A DNA stretch of 42,428 nt from CAYTEO01 sp964436825. GTDB lineage: Bacteria; Krumholzibacteriota; Krumholzibacteriia; LZORAL124-64-63. Positions 25,279-34,152 of this stretch are shown in pieces. The notes beneath the pieces were generated by a model. It was not told where the DNA came from. It saw only the letters and a list, made by a program, of their open reading frames with translations, and made no database searches. The position numbers were made by a program, and so were the translations under genes. Each line of letters begins with the position of its first letter. Within the stretch, counting starts at the first letter, position 1. The DNA is taken from contig CAYTEO010000021.1 of NCBI GenBank assembly GCA_964436825.1, forward strand, positions 1-42,428. Direction: 5' to 3'.

Positions 25279-25804
25279 GGTCGTCCTCCCCGGTCGCGGC
25301 CGGTGCCGCGGTGGCGATCTCGCCACCCGCCCGCCGCCACGCGTCCAGGCCGCCCCGCAGCAGCAGCAGGCCGGTGTACCCCCTCTCCTGCAGGCGGGCG
25401 GCCGGGGCGGCCAGGGCCGTCAGGTCGCCGTCGCCGTACAGGACCAGGGTGTCGGTGGGGGTGGTGAACTCGAACAGCTCGCGGAAGTCGGTGTCGAAGC
25501 TCTCCTGGCGCAGGGGGAAGGCGCCGGGGATCCGTCGGCCGTCTGCCGTCCGCGGGCGGGTGTCGACGAAGACGGCGCGCCCCTCCTCGTAGAGGGCGAC
25601 CGCCTGTGCGGGGGTGATCAGCGGCGCCGGCAGCTCCAGCTCGTACACGGCCGGGTCGGCGCGCAGCGGCAGCCTGGGCGAGTGGATCAGCCAGGCGACC
25701 GCCGCGGCAGTGACCGCCAGCAGGAGCAGGCGCCAGGCCTCACGCAGGGGAGGACCGGTCCTGACCGGCTCGACGGGAACGCTGCGGGGCGCGGAGTCAC
25801 TCAT
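25271..25804 (-). CDS. Membrane-anchored rhodanese-like protein lacking the catalytic Cys
   Basis: The 177-residue protein has one N-terminal membrane helix (about 24-41) and a rhodanese fold: VFVDTRP, the GRRIPGAFPL turn, TLVLYGDGD and LLLLRGGLDAWRRAGG. In active rhodaneses the loop after the LVLY-type strand begins with the sulfur-carrying Cys; here the position is Gly (YGDGD), and the protein has no cysteine. Thiosulfate sulfurtransferase activity is therefore not expected, and a binding or scaffold role is more likely. It lies 10 bases after the DUF1573 gene in the same transcript. Confidence 0.85.
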   Translation of the reverse strand: MSDSAPRSVPVEPVRTGPPLREAWRLLLLAVTAAAVAWLIHSPRLPLRADPAVYELELPAPLITPAQAVALYEEGRAVFVDTRPRTADGRRIPGAFPLRQESFDTDFRELFEFTTPTDTLVLYGDGDLTALAAPAARLQERGYTGLLLLRGGLDAWRRAGGEIATAAPAATGEDDHD

Positions 25805-25814
25805 GTCGGTCCCC

Positions 25815-26858
25815 TCACAGCCGCAGCATGTACATGATCGACGCCGTCAGCTCGGGGTAGTCGGGGCTGCTGGTGTGGACGTGGAGTGTCCCCTTCATGC
25901 GGCCATCGGCGGCGATGGCCCTCTCGTCGCGGGTCGACAGGGGTCGCCCGACGACGGTCACCAGGTAGGTCCGCGTCTTCTCCACGTAGTCGATCTTCGT
26001 GACCTTGAAGCCGGGCAGGTCCACCTCCGCCCGGGTCACCTCGATGTCGTGGCCGGGCTGGACGATGACCCTGAAGACACGCTTCAGCAGCTGGTTCCGC
26101 TGGACGTAGCGGAAGTTGACCTTGTCCGGCTGGATGCTCACGGGGGCGATGATCTCGCCGCTGATCTCGATGGAGAGCGTCTCGGCGCCCGGGACGTTCG
26201 TCCGGAAGGTGGCCAGCTCGCGGATGGTCCCGATGGGAGCGTCGGGGCGGATGCCGATCTGGATGAGCTTCGTCGCGGGGCCGGCGCCGTCCTTGGGCTG
26301 GATGTTGACGGTGAACAGGTCCTCGCGGTAGTGGACCGGGGTGATCTCCAGCTCGGGGACGTCCTCGGTGCTGACGACGATTCCCTGCACCATCCGCTCG
26401 CCGACCGGCAACCGGTTGAAGGTGATGCCGCGGGACTTGGGTTTGATGTGCAGGGGCGCGTGGACATCGGCCAGGACCTGGATCTGGGTGATCCGGTCCC
26501 GGGGATCGTTGGTGTAGATCTCGATCATCTTCCGCTGGGGCCCCTCGAACATCTTGCTGTTGAAGGTGACCTCCAGGGACGTCGCCTGGCCGGGCTGCAG
26601 GAGGTCGACGTCCGGGGTGGCGACGGTGCACCCGCAGCTGGTCTCCACCTTGTCGATCTTCAGCGGGGCGGTGCCGTCGTTGCGCAGCGTGACGGTCGTC
26701 TTGCGGACCTCCTGCTGCTCCATGCGCCCGAAGTCGATGACCGTCGGTTCGGTGACCAGTCGGGGCAGGTCCTGCTGGGCGAACAGGACGGAGCTCGCGG
26801 CGACGAGCAGGGCCAGGGCGGTGCCGGTCAGCAGCCGGCGGGTGTCGACATGCATCAT
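25815..26858 (-). CDS. Secreted DUF1573 protein
   Basis: The 347-residue protein has a signal peptide (about 1-27) and an Ig-like/ASH-type DUF1573 domain with the family landmark TSCGCT (73-78), preceded by IDFGRMEQQEVRKTTVTLRNDG. The rest consists of further beta-sandwich repeats up to residue 347. DUF1573 proteins are envelope proteins common in FCB bacteria and have no settled function. GAGGAG precedes ATG 26858 by 5 bases; ATG 26855 is also possible. It is the first gene of an operon with the rhodanese-like and MauE-like genes, and is divergent from the K+ channel. Confidence 0.9.
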   Translation of the reverse strand: MMHVDTRRLLTGTALALLVAASSVLFAQQDLPRLVTEPTVIDFGRMEQQEVRKTTVTLRNDGTAPLKIDKVETSCGCTVATPDVDLLQPGQATSLEVTFNSKMFEGPQRKMIEIYTNDPRDRITQIQVLADVHAPLHIKPKSRGITFNRLPVGERMVQGIVVSTEDVPELEITPVHYREDLFTVNIQPKDGAGPATKLIQIGIRPDAPIGTIRELATFRTNVPGAETLSIEISGEIIAPVSIQPDKVNFRYVQRNQLLKRVFRVIVQPGHDIEVTRAEVDLPGFKVTKIDYVEKTRTYLVTVVGRPLSTRDERAIAADGRMKGTLHVHTSSPDYPELTASIMYMLRL

Positions 26859-27008
26859 CTCGTCTCCTCGACGCGATCGAGTCGTTGACCAGGGTCGGAA
26901 CGGCACGGCACTATACACTCTCGCGACGGGCCGGTTCCGTCCATCAAGTTTCCATAATGTCCGTCATTTCCGGTGGCGCGCAAGGCGCGAACGCCGCGGG
27001 AGGCCCGG

Positions 27009-28034
27009 ATGCACACGGCACAGAGAGCCAGCTGGCGACACGTCCGCCTGGGAGTCCTGCTCCTGGCCGGGACCGTCCTGGCCGGGGCGCTGGGTTTCGT
27101 CCTGGTGGAGGGGTTCACCCCCCTGGAAGCGCTCTACATGGCGGTCATCACCATCAGCACGGTGGGGTTCGGGGAGATCCATCCCCTCTCGCCGGCCGGC
27201 CGCGTCCTGGTCATCGTCCTGATCGTGCTCGGCCTGGGACTGGCCACCTACACGCTCGGCTCGCTGGGCGGTCTGCTCCTGGAGGGGCACGTCCGGCGGA
27301 TCCTGGGGAGGCGGATGATGCAACGGGGAATCGACGCGCTGCGCGACCACTACATCGTCTGCGGCTACGGCCGCATGGGACAGACCATCGCCCGCGAGCT
27401 GGTGCGGGAGCAACGGCCCCACGTCATCGTCACCAGCGACCAGCAGCAGGTGGACGAGCTGCTGGACGAGGGGCGCTACGCCGTCTACGGCGACGCCACC
27501 GAGGACGCCACGCTGCTGGCGGCGGGCGTGACCCGCGCCCGGGGCCTGGTGGCGGTGGTCTCCAGCGACGTCGACAACCTCTACATCACCCTCTCGGCCC
27601 GGGAGCTGACCCGTCGCGAGAACCCGGACCTCTATATCCTGACCCGCGCCACCGAGGAGACGGTCATCCGCAAGCTCCGGCGGGCCGGTGCCGACCGGGT
27701 CCTCTCGCCCTACGAGATCGGCGGCCGGCGCCTGGCCCAGGCCCTGCTGCGCCCGACGGTCTTCGACTACATGGAGGTCCTGTTCCACGACCCGCAGAGC
27801 GACCTGGTCCTGGAGGAGTTCAAGGTCCCTGCCGGTTGCCACCTGACCGACCGGGCCATCCGCGACACGAACCTGCGCCGGGACTACGACCTGATCATCA
27901 TCGGTCTGCTGGACGCCGAGGGACGGATGATCTTCAATCCCCGGCCGGAACACGTCATTCACGAGGGCGATACCCTGATCATCCTGGGCCGCCGCGACCA
28001 GGCGGAACGGCTGGGCAGCTCCCTGCAGGACTGA
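27009..28034 (+). CDS. TrkA/RCK-domain potassium channel
   Basis: The 341-residue protein has two membrane helices around a pore loop with the selectivity filter TVGFGE (51-56), then an RCK_N Rossmann domain (GYGRMG at 119-124, conserved YGDATED further on) and an RCK_C domain at the end (FKVPAGCHLTDRAIRD, HEGDTLIILG). It matches two-helix ligand-gated K+ channels of the MthK/Kch type. ATG 27009 has GGGAGG 5 bases upstream; an upstream GTG at 26973 would add 12 basic residues without a ribosome site. It stands alone, and the region 26859-27008 must hold both divergent promoters, neither of them clear. Confidence 0.93.
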   Translation: MHTAQRASWRHVRLGVLLLAGTVLAGALGFVLVEGFTPLEALYMAVITISTVGFGEIHPLSPAGRVLVIVLIVLGLGLATYTLGSLGGLLLEGHVRRILGRRMMQRGIDALRDHYIVCGYGRMGQTIARELVREQRPHVIVTSDQQQVDELLDEGRYAVYGDATEDATLLAAGVTRARGLVAVVSSDVDNLYITLSARELTRRENPDLYILTRATEETVIRKLRRAGADRVLSPYEIGGRRLAQALLRPTVFDYMEVLFHDPQSDLVLEEFKVPAGCHLTDRAIRDTNLRRDYDLIIIGLLDAEGRMIFNPRPEHVIHEGDTLIILGRRDQAERLGSSLQD

Positions 28035-28039
28035 GCGCC

Positions 28040-28065
28040 CTGCCGCCGGCCCGATGTGGCGGCAG
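28040..28065 (+). other. Hairpin after the K+ channel gene
   Basis: CTGCCGCC (28040-28047) pairs with GGCGGCAG (28058-28065) with a 10-base loop, just after the channel stop. No T tract follows, so it is only a possible terminator or mRNA-stabilising end. Confidence 0.35.
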
Positions 28066-28127
28066 TGGCAGCTCTCCCTACCTTGTCGGGAAGAGCAGCC
28101 CCGTCACTCTCATGACAAGGAGTCGCC

Positions 28128-29063
28128 ATGTCCGGCATTCGTGAGAGCATCCTGGCCACCATCGGTGGCACGCCCCTGGTTCGCCTGCCACGGCTCGACG
28201 ACACCGACGCCGAGATCCTGGCCAAGCTGGAGTCGCGCAACCCGCTGGGGAGCGTCAAGGACCGCATCGCCCTGGCGATGATCGAGGCGGCCGAGGCCGA
28301 CGGTCGGCTCCGTGACGGTGTGACGGTCGTCGAGGCCACCAGCGGCAACACCGGGATCGGCCTGGCCTTCGTCTGCGCCGCCAAGGGATATCCGCTGGTG
28401 CTGACGATGCCCGACAGCATGTCGCGCGAGCGGCGGGCCATCCTGCGGGCCCTGGGCGCCGAGCTCGTCCTGACCCCCGCGGCCGACGGGATGCGCGGCG
28501 CCATCGACCGCGCCGTGGAGATCGCCGCCGAGCGGCAACCGTCGTTCATCCCCGGCCAGTTCGACAACCCCGCCAACCCCGAGATCCACCGCCGGACCAC
28601 GGCCGAGGAGATCTGGCGGGATACCCAGGGACAGGTGGACGTCCTGGTATCGGGAGTGGGGACCGGCGGGACGTTGACCGGCGTCGGTTCGGTCCTGAAG
28701 CGCCGCCTCCCGGAATGCCGGATCATCGCCGTCGAGCCGGCGGCCTCGCCCGTCCTGTCCGGCGGCGCGCCGGGGCCGCACCGGATCCAGGGGATCGGTG
28801 CCGGCTTCGTGCCGGGCGTGCTGGACACGTCGCTGATCGACGAGGTCATCGCCGTGGCGGACGAGGACGCCCTGGAGACGGCCCGCCGCGCCGCCCGCGA
28901 GGAGGGCCTGTTCGTCGGCATCAGCAGCGGCGCGGCGCTGTGGGCGGCCTTGCAGGTGGCCCGTCGGCCGCAGTACGCCGGCAAGCGGATCGTGACGATC
29001 CTGCCCAGCCACGGGGAGAGGTACCTGACCACGGACCTGTTCCTCCGGTACCTGGACGACTGA
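28128..29063 (+). CDS. cysK: Cysteine synthase (O-acetylserine sulfhydrylase)
   Basis: The PLP enzyme makes cysteine from O-acetylserine and sulfide. The 311-residue protein shows the PLP lysine K44 in NPLGSVKDRI, the substrate loop TSGNTG (71-76), the phosphate loop GTGGTLTG and the ISSGAAL serine loop near residue 266. Length and motifs fit CysK/CysM. AAGGAG lies 5 bases before the ATG. It is followed after 35 bases by the serine acetyltransferase gene, so both steps of cysteine synthesis are encoded together. Confidence 0.95.
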   Translation: MSGIRESILATIGGTPLVRLPRLDDTDAEILAKLESRNPLGSVKDRIALAMIEAAEADGRLRDGVTVVEATSGNTGIGLAFVCAAKGYPLVLTMPDSMSRERRAILRALGAELVLTPAADGMRGAIDRAVEIAAERQPSFIPGQFDNPANPEIHRRTTAEEIWRDTQGQVDVLVSGVGTGGTLTGVGSVLKRRLPECRIIAVEPAASPVLSGGAPGPHRIQGIGAGFVPGVLDTSLIDEVIAVADEDALETARRAAREEGLFVGISSGAALWAALQVARRPQYAGKRIVTILPSHGERYLTTDLFLRYLDD

Positions 29064-29098
29064 CCGTCGCCGCGTGGCCACCGGACAAGGAGACGACG

Positions 29099-30040
29099 AT
29101 GACCGACCAGCACCACGAGCGCATGCGCGGGGTCGCCCGCGCCATCACCGAGACCTACCGGACCGTCGGCGCCGTCAACCTGATCGGCGAGAGCGAACTG
29201 CCGTCCCGGCGCCGGGTGGCCGACCTGCTGGGCCGCCTGCTGGCGGTCACCTTCCCCGGCTACTTCGGCGAGCGGATCAGTCCCCGGGCGTCGCTGGAGA
29301 CCTTCGTCGCCGCCCAGCTCGACCGGGCGGCCGACGAGCTGGGCGGGATGATCGCCGGCGTCCTGCACTTCTGCGGTCGCCACGACGTCCAGACGCAGCG
29401 GCCGCTGCCGGTGGAGGCGCCGGGGGAGCTGTCGACGCGGGAGCTGTCCGACGCCGCCGACGGGATCGTCCTCGACTACCTCGCCCGGCTGCCGGAGGTG
29501 CGCCAGGTCCTGAAGACCGACGTCCAGGCGGCCTACGAGGGGGATCCGGCGGCGGTCGGCCCCGAGGAGGTCATCCTCTGCTACCCGGGCCTGCTGGCCG
29601 TCGCCGTCCACCGCCTGGCCCACCCCCTCTACGAGCTGGGGATTCCCCTGCTGCCGCGGGTCATGAGCGAGTGGGCCCACTCCCGCACCGGTGTCGACAT
29701 CCACCCCGGCGCGCGGATCGGACCGTCCTTCTTCATCGACCACGGCACCGGCGTCGTCGTCGGGGAGACGACCGAGATCGGCCGCGGCGTCAAGCTCTAC
29801 CAGGGCGTCACCCTGGGCGCGCTCAGCTTCCGCCGTGCCCCCGACGGCAGCCTGGTCAAGGGCGGCAAGCGCCACCCCACCCTCGAGGACGAGGTGACCG
29901 TCTACGCCAGCGCCACGATCCTGGGCGGGGAGACGGTCATCGGCCGCGGCGCGGTGATCGGCGGCGGCTGCTGGATCACCGAGTCGGTACCGGCGGGGGC
30001 GAAGGTGATGACGCGGGTCAGGACGGTGGAGAAGGGGTAG
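29099..30040 (+). CDS. cysE: Serine O-acetyltransferase
   Basis: The enzyme acetylates serine with acetyl-CoA, the step before cysteine synthase. The 313-residue protein has a long helical N-terminal domain and a C-terminal left-handed beta helix with hexapeptide repeats (GVDIHPGARIGPSFFIDHGTGVVVGETTEIGRGVKLYQGVTLG). It ends in RTVEKG without the terminal Ile that docks CysE into CysK in enteric bacteria, so a stable cysteine synthase complex is doubtful. ATG 29099 has AAGGAG 6 bases upstream. It is in an operon with cysK. Confidence 0.93.
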   Translation: MTDQHHERMRGVARAITETYRTVGAVNLIGESELPSRRRVADLLGRLLAVTFPGYFGERISPRASLETFVAAQLDRAADELGGMIAGVLHFCGRHDVQTQRPLPVEAPGELSTRELSDAADGIVLDYLARLPEVRQVLKTDVQAAYEGDPAAVGPEEVILCYPGLLAVAVHRLAHPLYELGIPLLPRVMSEWAHSRTGVDIHPGARIGPSFFIDHGTGVVVGETTEIGRGVKLYQGVTLGALSFRRAPDGSLVKGGKRHPTLEDEVTVYASATILGGETVIGRGAVIGGGCWITESVPAGAKVMTRVRTVEKG

Positions 30041-30129
30041 GCGGAGCCGGCGGCCTTGCCGCGGACACGCCCGCGGGCTAGACTCGTGCCTCGACGCCCC
30101 GCCCCGACAGCCTTCAGCGGAGGAACACC

Positions 30130-32166
30130 ATGCCGATGCCCGGATCCGCGTCCCGCCGCCTGCCGCCGCTCGCCTGCCTGCTCGTCCTGCTGCTCGCTGC
30201 GGGCGCCGCCGGAACCGCGCCGGCGCCGGCCACCGCCGAGGAGCCCCTCCGCGGCTGCGTCGCCAAGACGGCGGCCGACTTCCCGTCGCGCGAGGCGCTG
30301 GCCAAGGCGGCCGCCGCCTACGGCTACGACGTCAAGGAGTGCCGGCTGCGGCTGACCCTCTCGCCGGACGACTCCGTCTTCGACGGGGAGGTGGAGATCC
30401 TCTTCTCGCCCACCACCCTGGCCGGCGACACCCTCGTGCTGGACTGCGCCGACCTGGCGGTCACCGGGATCACCCACGCCGACACGGCCCTGGGCTTCCG
30501 CCAGCGGGGCGACTCCCTGCTGGTGGCCCTGGTCGGGCGGAAGCGGATCGGGGCCCTGGACAGCCTGACGGTGGCCTACCGCGGCGTCATGCGGCCCGGG
30601 ACGGCAGGGCTGGCCCTGAACCGCTGGGTCCTGGCCGAGGACGACACCGTCCTGGTCGCCGCGACCATGAGCGAGCCGAGCGACGCCCGCCGCTGGTGGC
30701 CCTGCAAGGACACTCCCGGCGACAAGTTCACCTGCCGGGTCGACCTGACCGTCCCGACCGGCCTGACCGCCGTCTCCAACGGCCTGCTGACCGGCGTCGA
30801 GGACCACGGCGACGGCTGGTCCACCTGGCACTGGGTGGAGTCCCACCCCATCGCCACCTACCTCGTCTCCGCCGCCGTGTCCGACTACACCGTCCTGCAG
30901 GAGGCGTGCGTCACCCCGGCGTCGGGGGTGATCCCGCTGCGGAACTGGGTCCTGGCGCCGGACGTCGAGGACGCCGCGGCCGACTTCGCGCCGCTGTGCG
31001 ACATGATGGCCTTCCTGGAGGAGCTGGCCGGGCCGTACCCCTATGCCGACGAGAAGTACGGCCACGTCGAGTTCCTGAACATGCGCTCCGGCGCCATGGA
31101 ACACACCACGGTCACCAGCTACGGGAACCTGCTGCTGACCGGCACGAACGTCTACGACCGCATCGTCGTCCACGAGCTGGCCCACCAGTGGTTCGGCGAT
31201 TCGCTGACCCCGGCCGGCTGGGAGGACATCTGGCTCAACGAGGGCTTCGCCACCTACACGGAGGCCCTCTGGCGCGAGCACCTCTACGGGATGGACGGCG
31301 ACGACGTCCACGGCGGCTACTGGTGGAAGATGGACCGTCTGCGCTGGGGCGACGACTTCATCGGCCACACGCCCGTCTACGACCCGTTCCCGATCCTGGA
31401 CCGGATCGTCTACGACAAGGGGGCCTGGATCCTCCACATGCTCCGGGGCCGAGTGGGCGACGACGTCTTCTTCGCGCTGCTCCACGACTGGGCCACCGGC
31501 CAGGGGCGCTACGAGGACAACGTGACGACCGAGGAGTTCGTCCAGCTGGCCAGCGACCACGCAGGGGAGGATCTCCACCCCTTCTTCACCCCGTGGCTGA
31601 CGACCAGCGACGTGCCACGCCTGGAGATCACCCGGCTGGTCGGCGACGGGCCGGCCGGGCCGGGCACGCGGCTGGCGCTGCGCCTCGTCGACCGCAGCGG
31701 CATCGACTTCGACAACGTCTTCCCGGTGAGGATCTCGACCACGGCGGGGACGGAGTGGACGACGCTGCGCCTGGTCGGCCGCGAGGCGACCCTGCGGTAC
31801 GACGCCTCCGCCCGCATCGACTCGGTGGCCGTCGATCCGCTGCACTGGGTCCTGTGGCGGGAGGTCACGGCGCCACCCGTCTCCCTGCGGATCACCGGCC
31901 TGGCTCCCAACCCGGTCACCCGCCTGCCGGTGGACATCGTCTTCCGGCTGGAGGAGGATGCACCGCTGCGCCTGCGGATCTTCGACGTCCGTGGTCGGCG
32001 CCTGCTGGACAGGGACCTGGGCGTGCGGCCCGGCCTGCTGGATGACCAGGTCGTCACGTGGGACGGCCGCGACGGCGAGGGACGCCGGCTCCCGTCCGGC
32101 GTCTACTGGGCGCAGCTGCTGAGCGACCGGCAGGAAAGCGTGGCCAAGATCGTCGTCGTCAGGTGA
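30130..32166 (+). CDS. Secreted M1-family aminopeptidase with C-terminal sorting domain
   Basis: The 678-residue protein has a signal peptide (about 1-36), an N-terminal beta-saddle, and a zinc peptidase domain with HELAHQWFGD starting at His348 and the third ligand Glu371 in WLNEGFA, exactly the HEXXH-X18-E spacing. The substrate loop reads GAMEH in place of GAMEN. The usual large C-terminal helical domain of PepN is absent; instead the last 85 residues are a FlgD-Ig-type domain (LAPNPVTRLPVDI, VTWDGRDGEG, PSGVYWAQLL). It should trim peptides at the surface or in the medium. GGAGGA precedes ATG 30130. It is convergent with the next gene. Confidence 0.93.
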   Translation: MPMPGSASRRLPPLACLLVLLLAAGAAGTAPAPATAEEPLRGCVAKTAADFPSREALAKAAAAYGYDVKECRLRLTLSPDDSVFDGEVEILFSPTTLAGDTLVLDCADLAVTGITHADTALGFRQRGDSLLVALVGRKRIGALDSLTVAYRGVMRPGTAGLALNRWVLAEDDTVLVAATMSEPSDARRWWPCKDTPGDKFTCRVDLTVPTGLTAVSNGLLTGVEDHGDGWSTWHWVESHPIATYLVSAAVSDYTVLQEACVTPASGVIPLRNWVLAPDVEDAAADFAPLCDMMAFLEELAGPYPYADEKYGHVEFLNMRSGAMEHTTVTSYGNLLLTGTNVYDRIVVHELAHQWFGDSLTPAGWEDIWLNEGFATYTEALWREHLYGMDGDDVHGGYWWKMDRLRWGDDFIGHTPVYDPFPILDRIVYDKGAWILHMLRGRVGDDVFFALLHDWATGQGRYEDNVTTEEFVQLASDHAGEDLHPFFTPWLTTSDVPRLEITRLVGDGPAGPGTRLALRLVDRSGIDFDNVFPVRISTTAGTEWTTLRLVGREATLRYDASARIDSVAVDPLHWVLWREVTAPPVSLRITGLAPNPVTRLPVDIVFRLEEDAPLRLRIFDVRGRRLLDRDLGVRPGLLDDQVVTWDGRDGEGRRLPSGVYWAQLLSDRQESVAKIVVVR

Positions 32167-32173
32167 CGGTGGG

Positions 32174-32941
32174 CTAGAAGTCGATTCCCGCCTGGAAGAC
32201 GGCCGTCCAGTCGGGCGCTCCCTCGCCGGCGTGCCAGCCGGTCGCCCAGGAGACGGTCAGCCACCACCGTCCGCGTTCCAGGGTGACGTCCGGGCCGAGG
32301 TGCAGCACACCCCGCCAGGGACCGCCCTCCTCGCGGGCGAGCGCCGCGTACCATTCGCCCCCCACCCGCCAGCCCGGCGCCACCTCCCGGCTTGCTCCGC
32401 CGCTGAGCAGCAGTTCGTCCGACCGCACCGATCGCCCCGGGTCCGCCCAGGTGACGGTCACCCCCGCGTCCAGGACCAGGATCCAGGGACCGGGATCCCG
32501 CTCCAGGATGCCCAGCAGGGAGAGACCGGTCTCGTCCGGACCCGACGAGACGGCCAGGTCGGCGGACCGGCCCGTCCGCTCGCCGGGCAGGCGGGGGGCC
32601 CACAGCAGGTCCAGGCCCATCCCGCGCCAGCGGGCGTGGTCGGCGGCGTCCTCCCATGTGGCGACGACGCCGGCCACCTGCAGGTGGGGCGTGACGGCCC
32701 ACTGGACGAGGTGGTCGCCGGACCAGTGCGCGTCGCCGCCGTCGTGCTCCACGCTGACGACGTGGAAGCAGGAGACCGTCCCGGCCGGATCGGGGGCCCC
32801 CTCGGCGGCCAGGGCGAAGTGGACGGGACCGGCCGGGGCGGGACGGGGGAACAGGACGGGGAGGAAGAGGACGGCGGTGATCGCCGTCACCCGGCGGCAG
32901 ACGATGGGTGGCGTTCGCGGCCTTCCGTGCGGTCCGCACAT
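32174..32941 (-). CDS. Barrel-like outer-membrane protein B of the Fur-box operon
   Basis: The 255-residue product has a signal peptide cut near PAPAG and a body of short amphipathic strands rich in Trp, Tyr and Gly, ending in phenylalanine (FQAGIDF), as outer-membrane barrels do. Its second half resembles the protein two genes upstream: ILERDPGPWILVLDAGV here against LLERDAGPWVVVYNAIV, and ERGRWWLT against RRGRWWVT, with GAP before the last strand in both. They are therefore paralogues. ATG 32941 has GAGGTG 6 bases upstream; GTG 32950 is less likely. No family name is recognised; the MetA/phenol-degradation-type transporter barrel is a possible relative. Confidence 0.65.
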   Translation of the reverse strand: MCGPHGRPRTPPIVCRRVTAITAVLFLPVLFPRPAPAGPVHFALAAEGAPDPAGTVSCFHVVSVEHDGGDAHWSGDHLVQWAVTPHLQVAGVVATWEDAADHARWRGMGLDLLWAPRLPGERTGRSADLAVSSGPDETGLSLLGILERDPGPWILVLDAGVTVTWADPGRSVRSDELLLSGGASREVAPGWRVGGEWYAALAREEGGPWRGVLHLGPDVTLERGRWWLTVSWATGWHAGEGAPDWTAVFQAGIDF

Positions 32942-32998
32942 CGCGTTCACCTCGCTTCTCGTGTCGTCGCCCTCTCCTGTCGCGGGGCGGACACCGGC

Positions 32999-33352
32999 TC
33001 AGCGGTCGGCGGGGCCGGCCGCCGACTCCAGGACCGCCTCGATGTAGGAGGTCACCTCGCGCCCCTGCCGCGGCGTCAGCCGGGCGCGCCGGATCATGTC
33101 GGGCAACAGGGACCGCCAGCGTGCCGCAGGCAGGTCGCCGATCGCGACGGGCCGGTGGCACCGGGCGCAGTCCTTCAGGTAGATCAGCCGGCCCCGGCGC
33201 AGGACCTCGACGGTCCCGGGACCGGTGCCGCCGCCCGCAGGCCGGACCAGGTCCGTGGCCGGAGGGGCGACCTCCGGCCCGGGGGCGCAGGCCAGCAGGG
33301 CGACGAGCCCGAGCAGCGGCAGCCCGGCGCGGATGGCGGCGGGGCGGGCCAT
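32999..33352 (-). CDS. Small c-type cytochrome lipoprotein
   Basis: The 117-residue protein has a lipoprotein signal (LVALLAC, Cys near residue 21), a Pro/Ala linker and a single haem c motif CARCH, followed by a helical stretch with a Met as possible sixth ligand (LLPDMIRRARLTPRQ). It would be a one-haem cytochrome on an envelope membrane. Its ATG overlaps the stop of the upstream barrel gene (TGATG), and the second barrel gene follows 57 bases on. The setting suggests electron transfer coupled to an outer-membrane protein; the partner is unknown. Confidence 0.85.
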   Translation of the reverse strand: MARPAAIRAGLPLLGLVALLACAPGPEVAPPATDLVRPAGGGTGPGTVEVLRRGRLIYLKDCARCHRPVAIGDLPAARWRSLLPDMIRRARLTPRQGREVTSYIEAVLESAAGPADR

Positions 33353-34128
33353 CAGAACTCCACTCCCACCAGCGTCCGCCAGCTCAGTCCCGGCGCTCCG
33401 GCGACGTCGGTCAGCTGCCACAGGGGGGAACTCGTCACCCACCAGCGACCGCGGCGCCACGAGAGGGACGGCCCCGCCGAGAGGGTGCCGCGCTCGGACC
33501 CCTCCCAGTCGGGCAGCTCCACGGCATGCCGCAGCTCGGCCCCGAGCAGCAGGGCCGGGGAGAGCTGCAGGCTCACCCCGAGGGTCTGGGCCAGCTCGCC
33601 CTCGTCCTCGCTCCAGCGTTCCCCCTCCCATTCCGCCTCGACGATCGCGTTGTAGACGACGACCCAGGGACCGGCGTCCCGCTCCAGCAGGATCTTGCCC
33701 TCCAGGGCTAGCTTTTCCTGTCCCAGCTTGACCTCTCCGTAGACGGCCGAGCCGAGGGTCGAGGTCGCCGGGTCGGTCAGGTTGTAGATCGCCTCGATGC
33801 TGGAGGAGCGGACCTCGGTCAGGTGCCGGCCCCCGCGCCAGGTCGTGCGCCAGTCGCTGAAGTAGAAGCCGAGCTGGAACCGGTCGGTGACGCCCCACTC
33901 CAGCTCGTGGCGGAACTCGACCCGGTCGTACGAGGGATCGTCGTCCCGGTCCGTGTGCCAGGTGATCCAGTGTTCCGTCTCGAGGGAGCCCCCGGGGCTC
34001 GTTCCCGCCTCGTAGCTCCAGGCGAAGCGGCGGGCCGTGGCGCCGGCGGGGCAGGGGAGGAGGGCCGACAGGAGAAGGAGCGCCAGGCAGAGGATCGGCG
34101 CGGTTCTCGTCGCGGTGGCGGGGGACAT
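33352..34128 (-). CDS. Barrel-like outer-membrane protein A of the Fur-box operon
   Basis: The 258-residue protein has a signal peptide (about 1-30, cut near AGATA) and alternating amphipathic strands (RVEFRHELEWGVTDRFQLGFYFSDW style), ending in WRTLVGVEF. It is a paralogue of the protein at 32174-32941, as shown by shared GPW, RGRWW and GAP positions in the same order. AGGAGG precedes ATG 34128. It is the first gene of a three-gene transcript (barrel, cytochrome, barrel) behind the palindrome at 34153-34167. Its function is not recognised. Confidence 0.7.
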   Translation of the reverse strand: MSPATATRTAPILCLALLLLSALLPCPAGATARRFAWSYEAGTSPGGSLETEHWITWHTDRDDDPSYDRVEFRHELEWGVTDRFQLGFYFSDWRTTWRGGRHLTEVRSSSIEAIYNLTDPATSTLGSAVYGEVKLGQEKLALEGKILLERDAGPWVVVYNAIVEAEWEGERWSEDEGELAQTLGVSLQLSPALLLGAELRHAVELPDWEGSERGTLSAGPSLSWRRGRWWVTSSPLWQLTDVAGAPGLSWRTLVGVEF

Positions 34129-34152
34129 GGGTGACCTCCTTGCGAATGACCA

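Noticed and set aside
26859..27008. TTGACC and TATACA as a promoter of the K+ channel gene
   Set aside because: They are 21 bases apart, too far for a sigma70 promoter, and no better pair was found.
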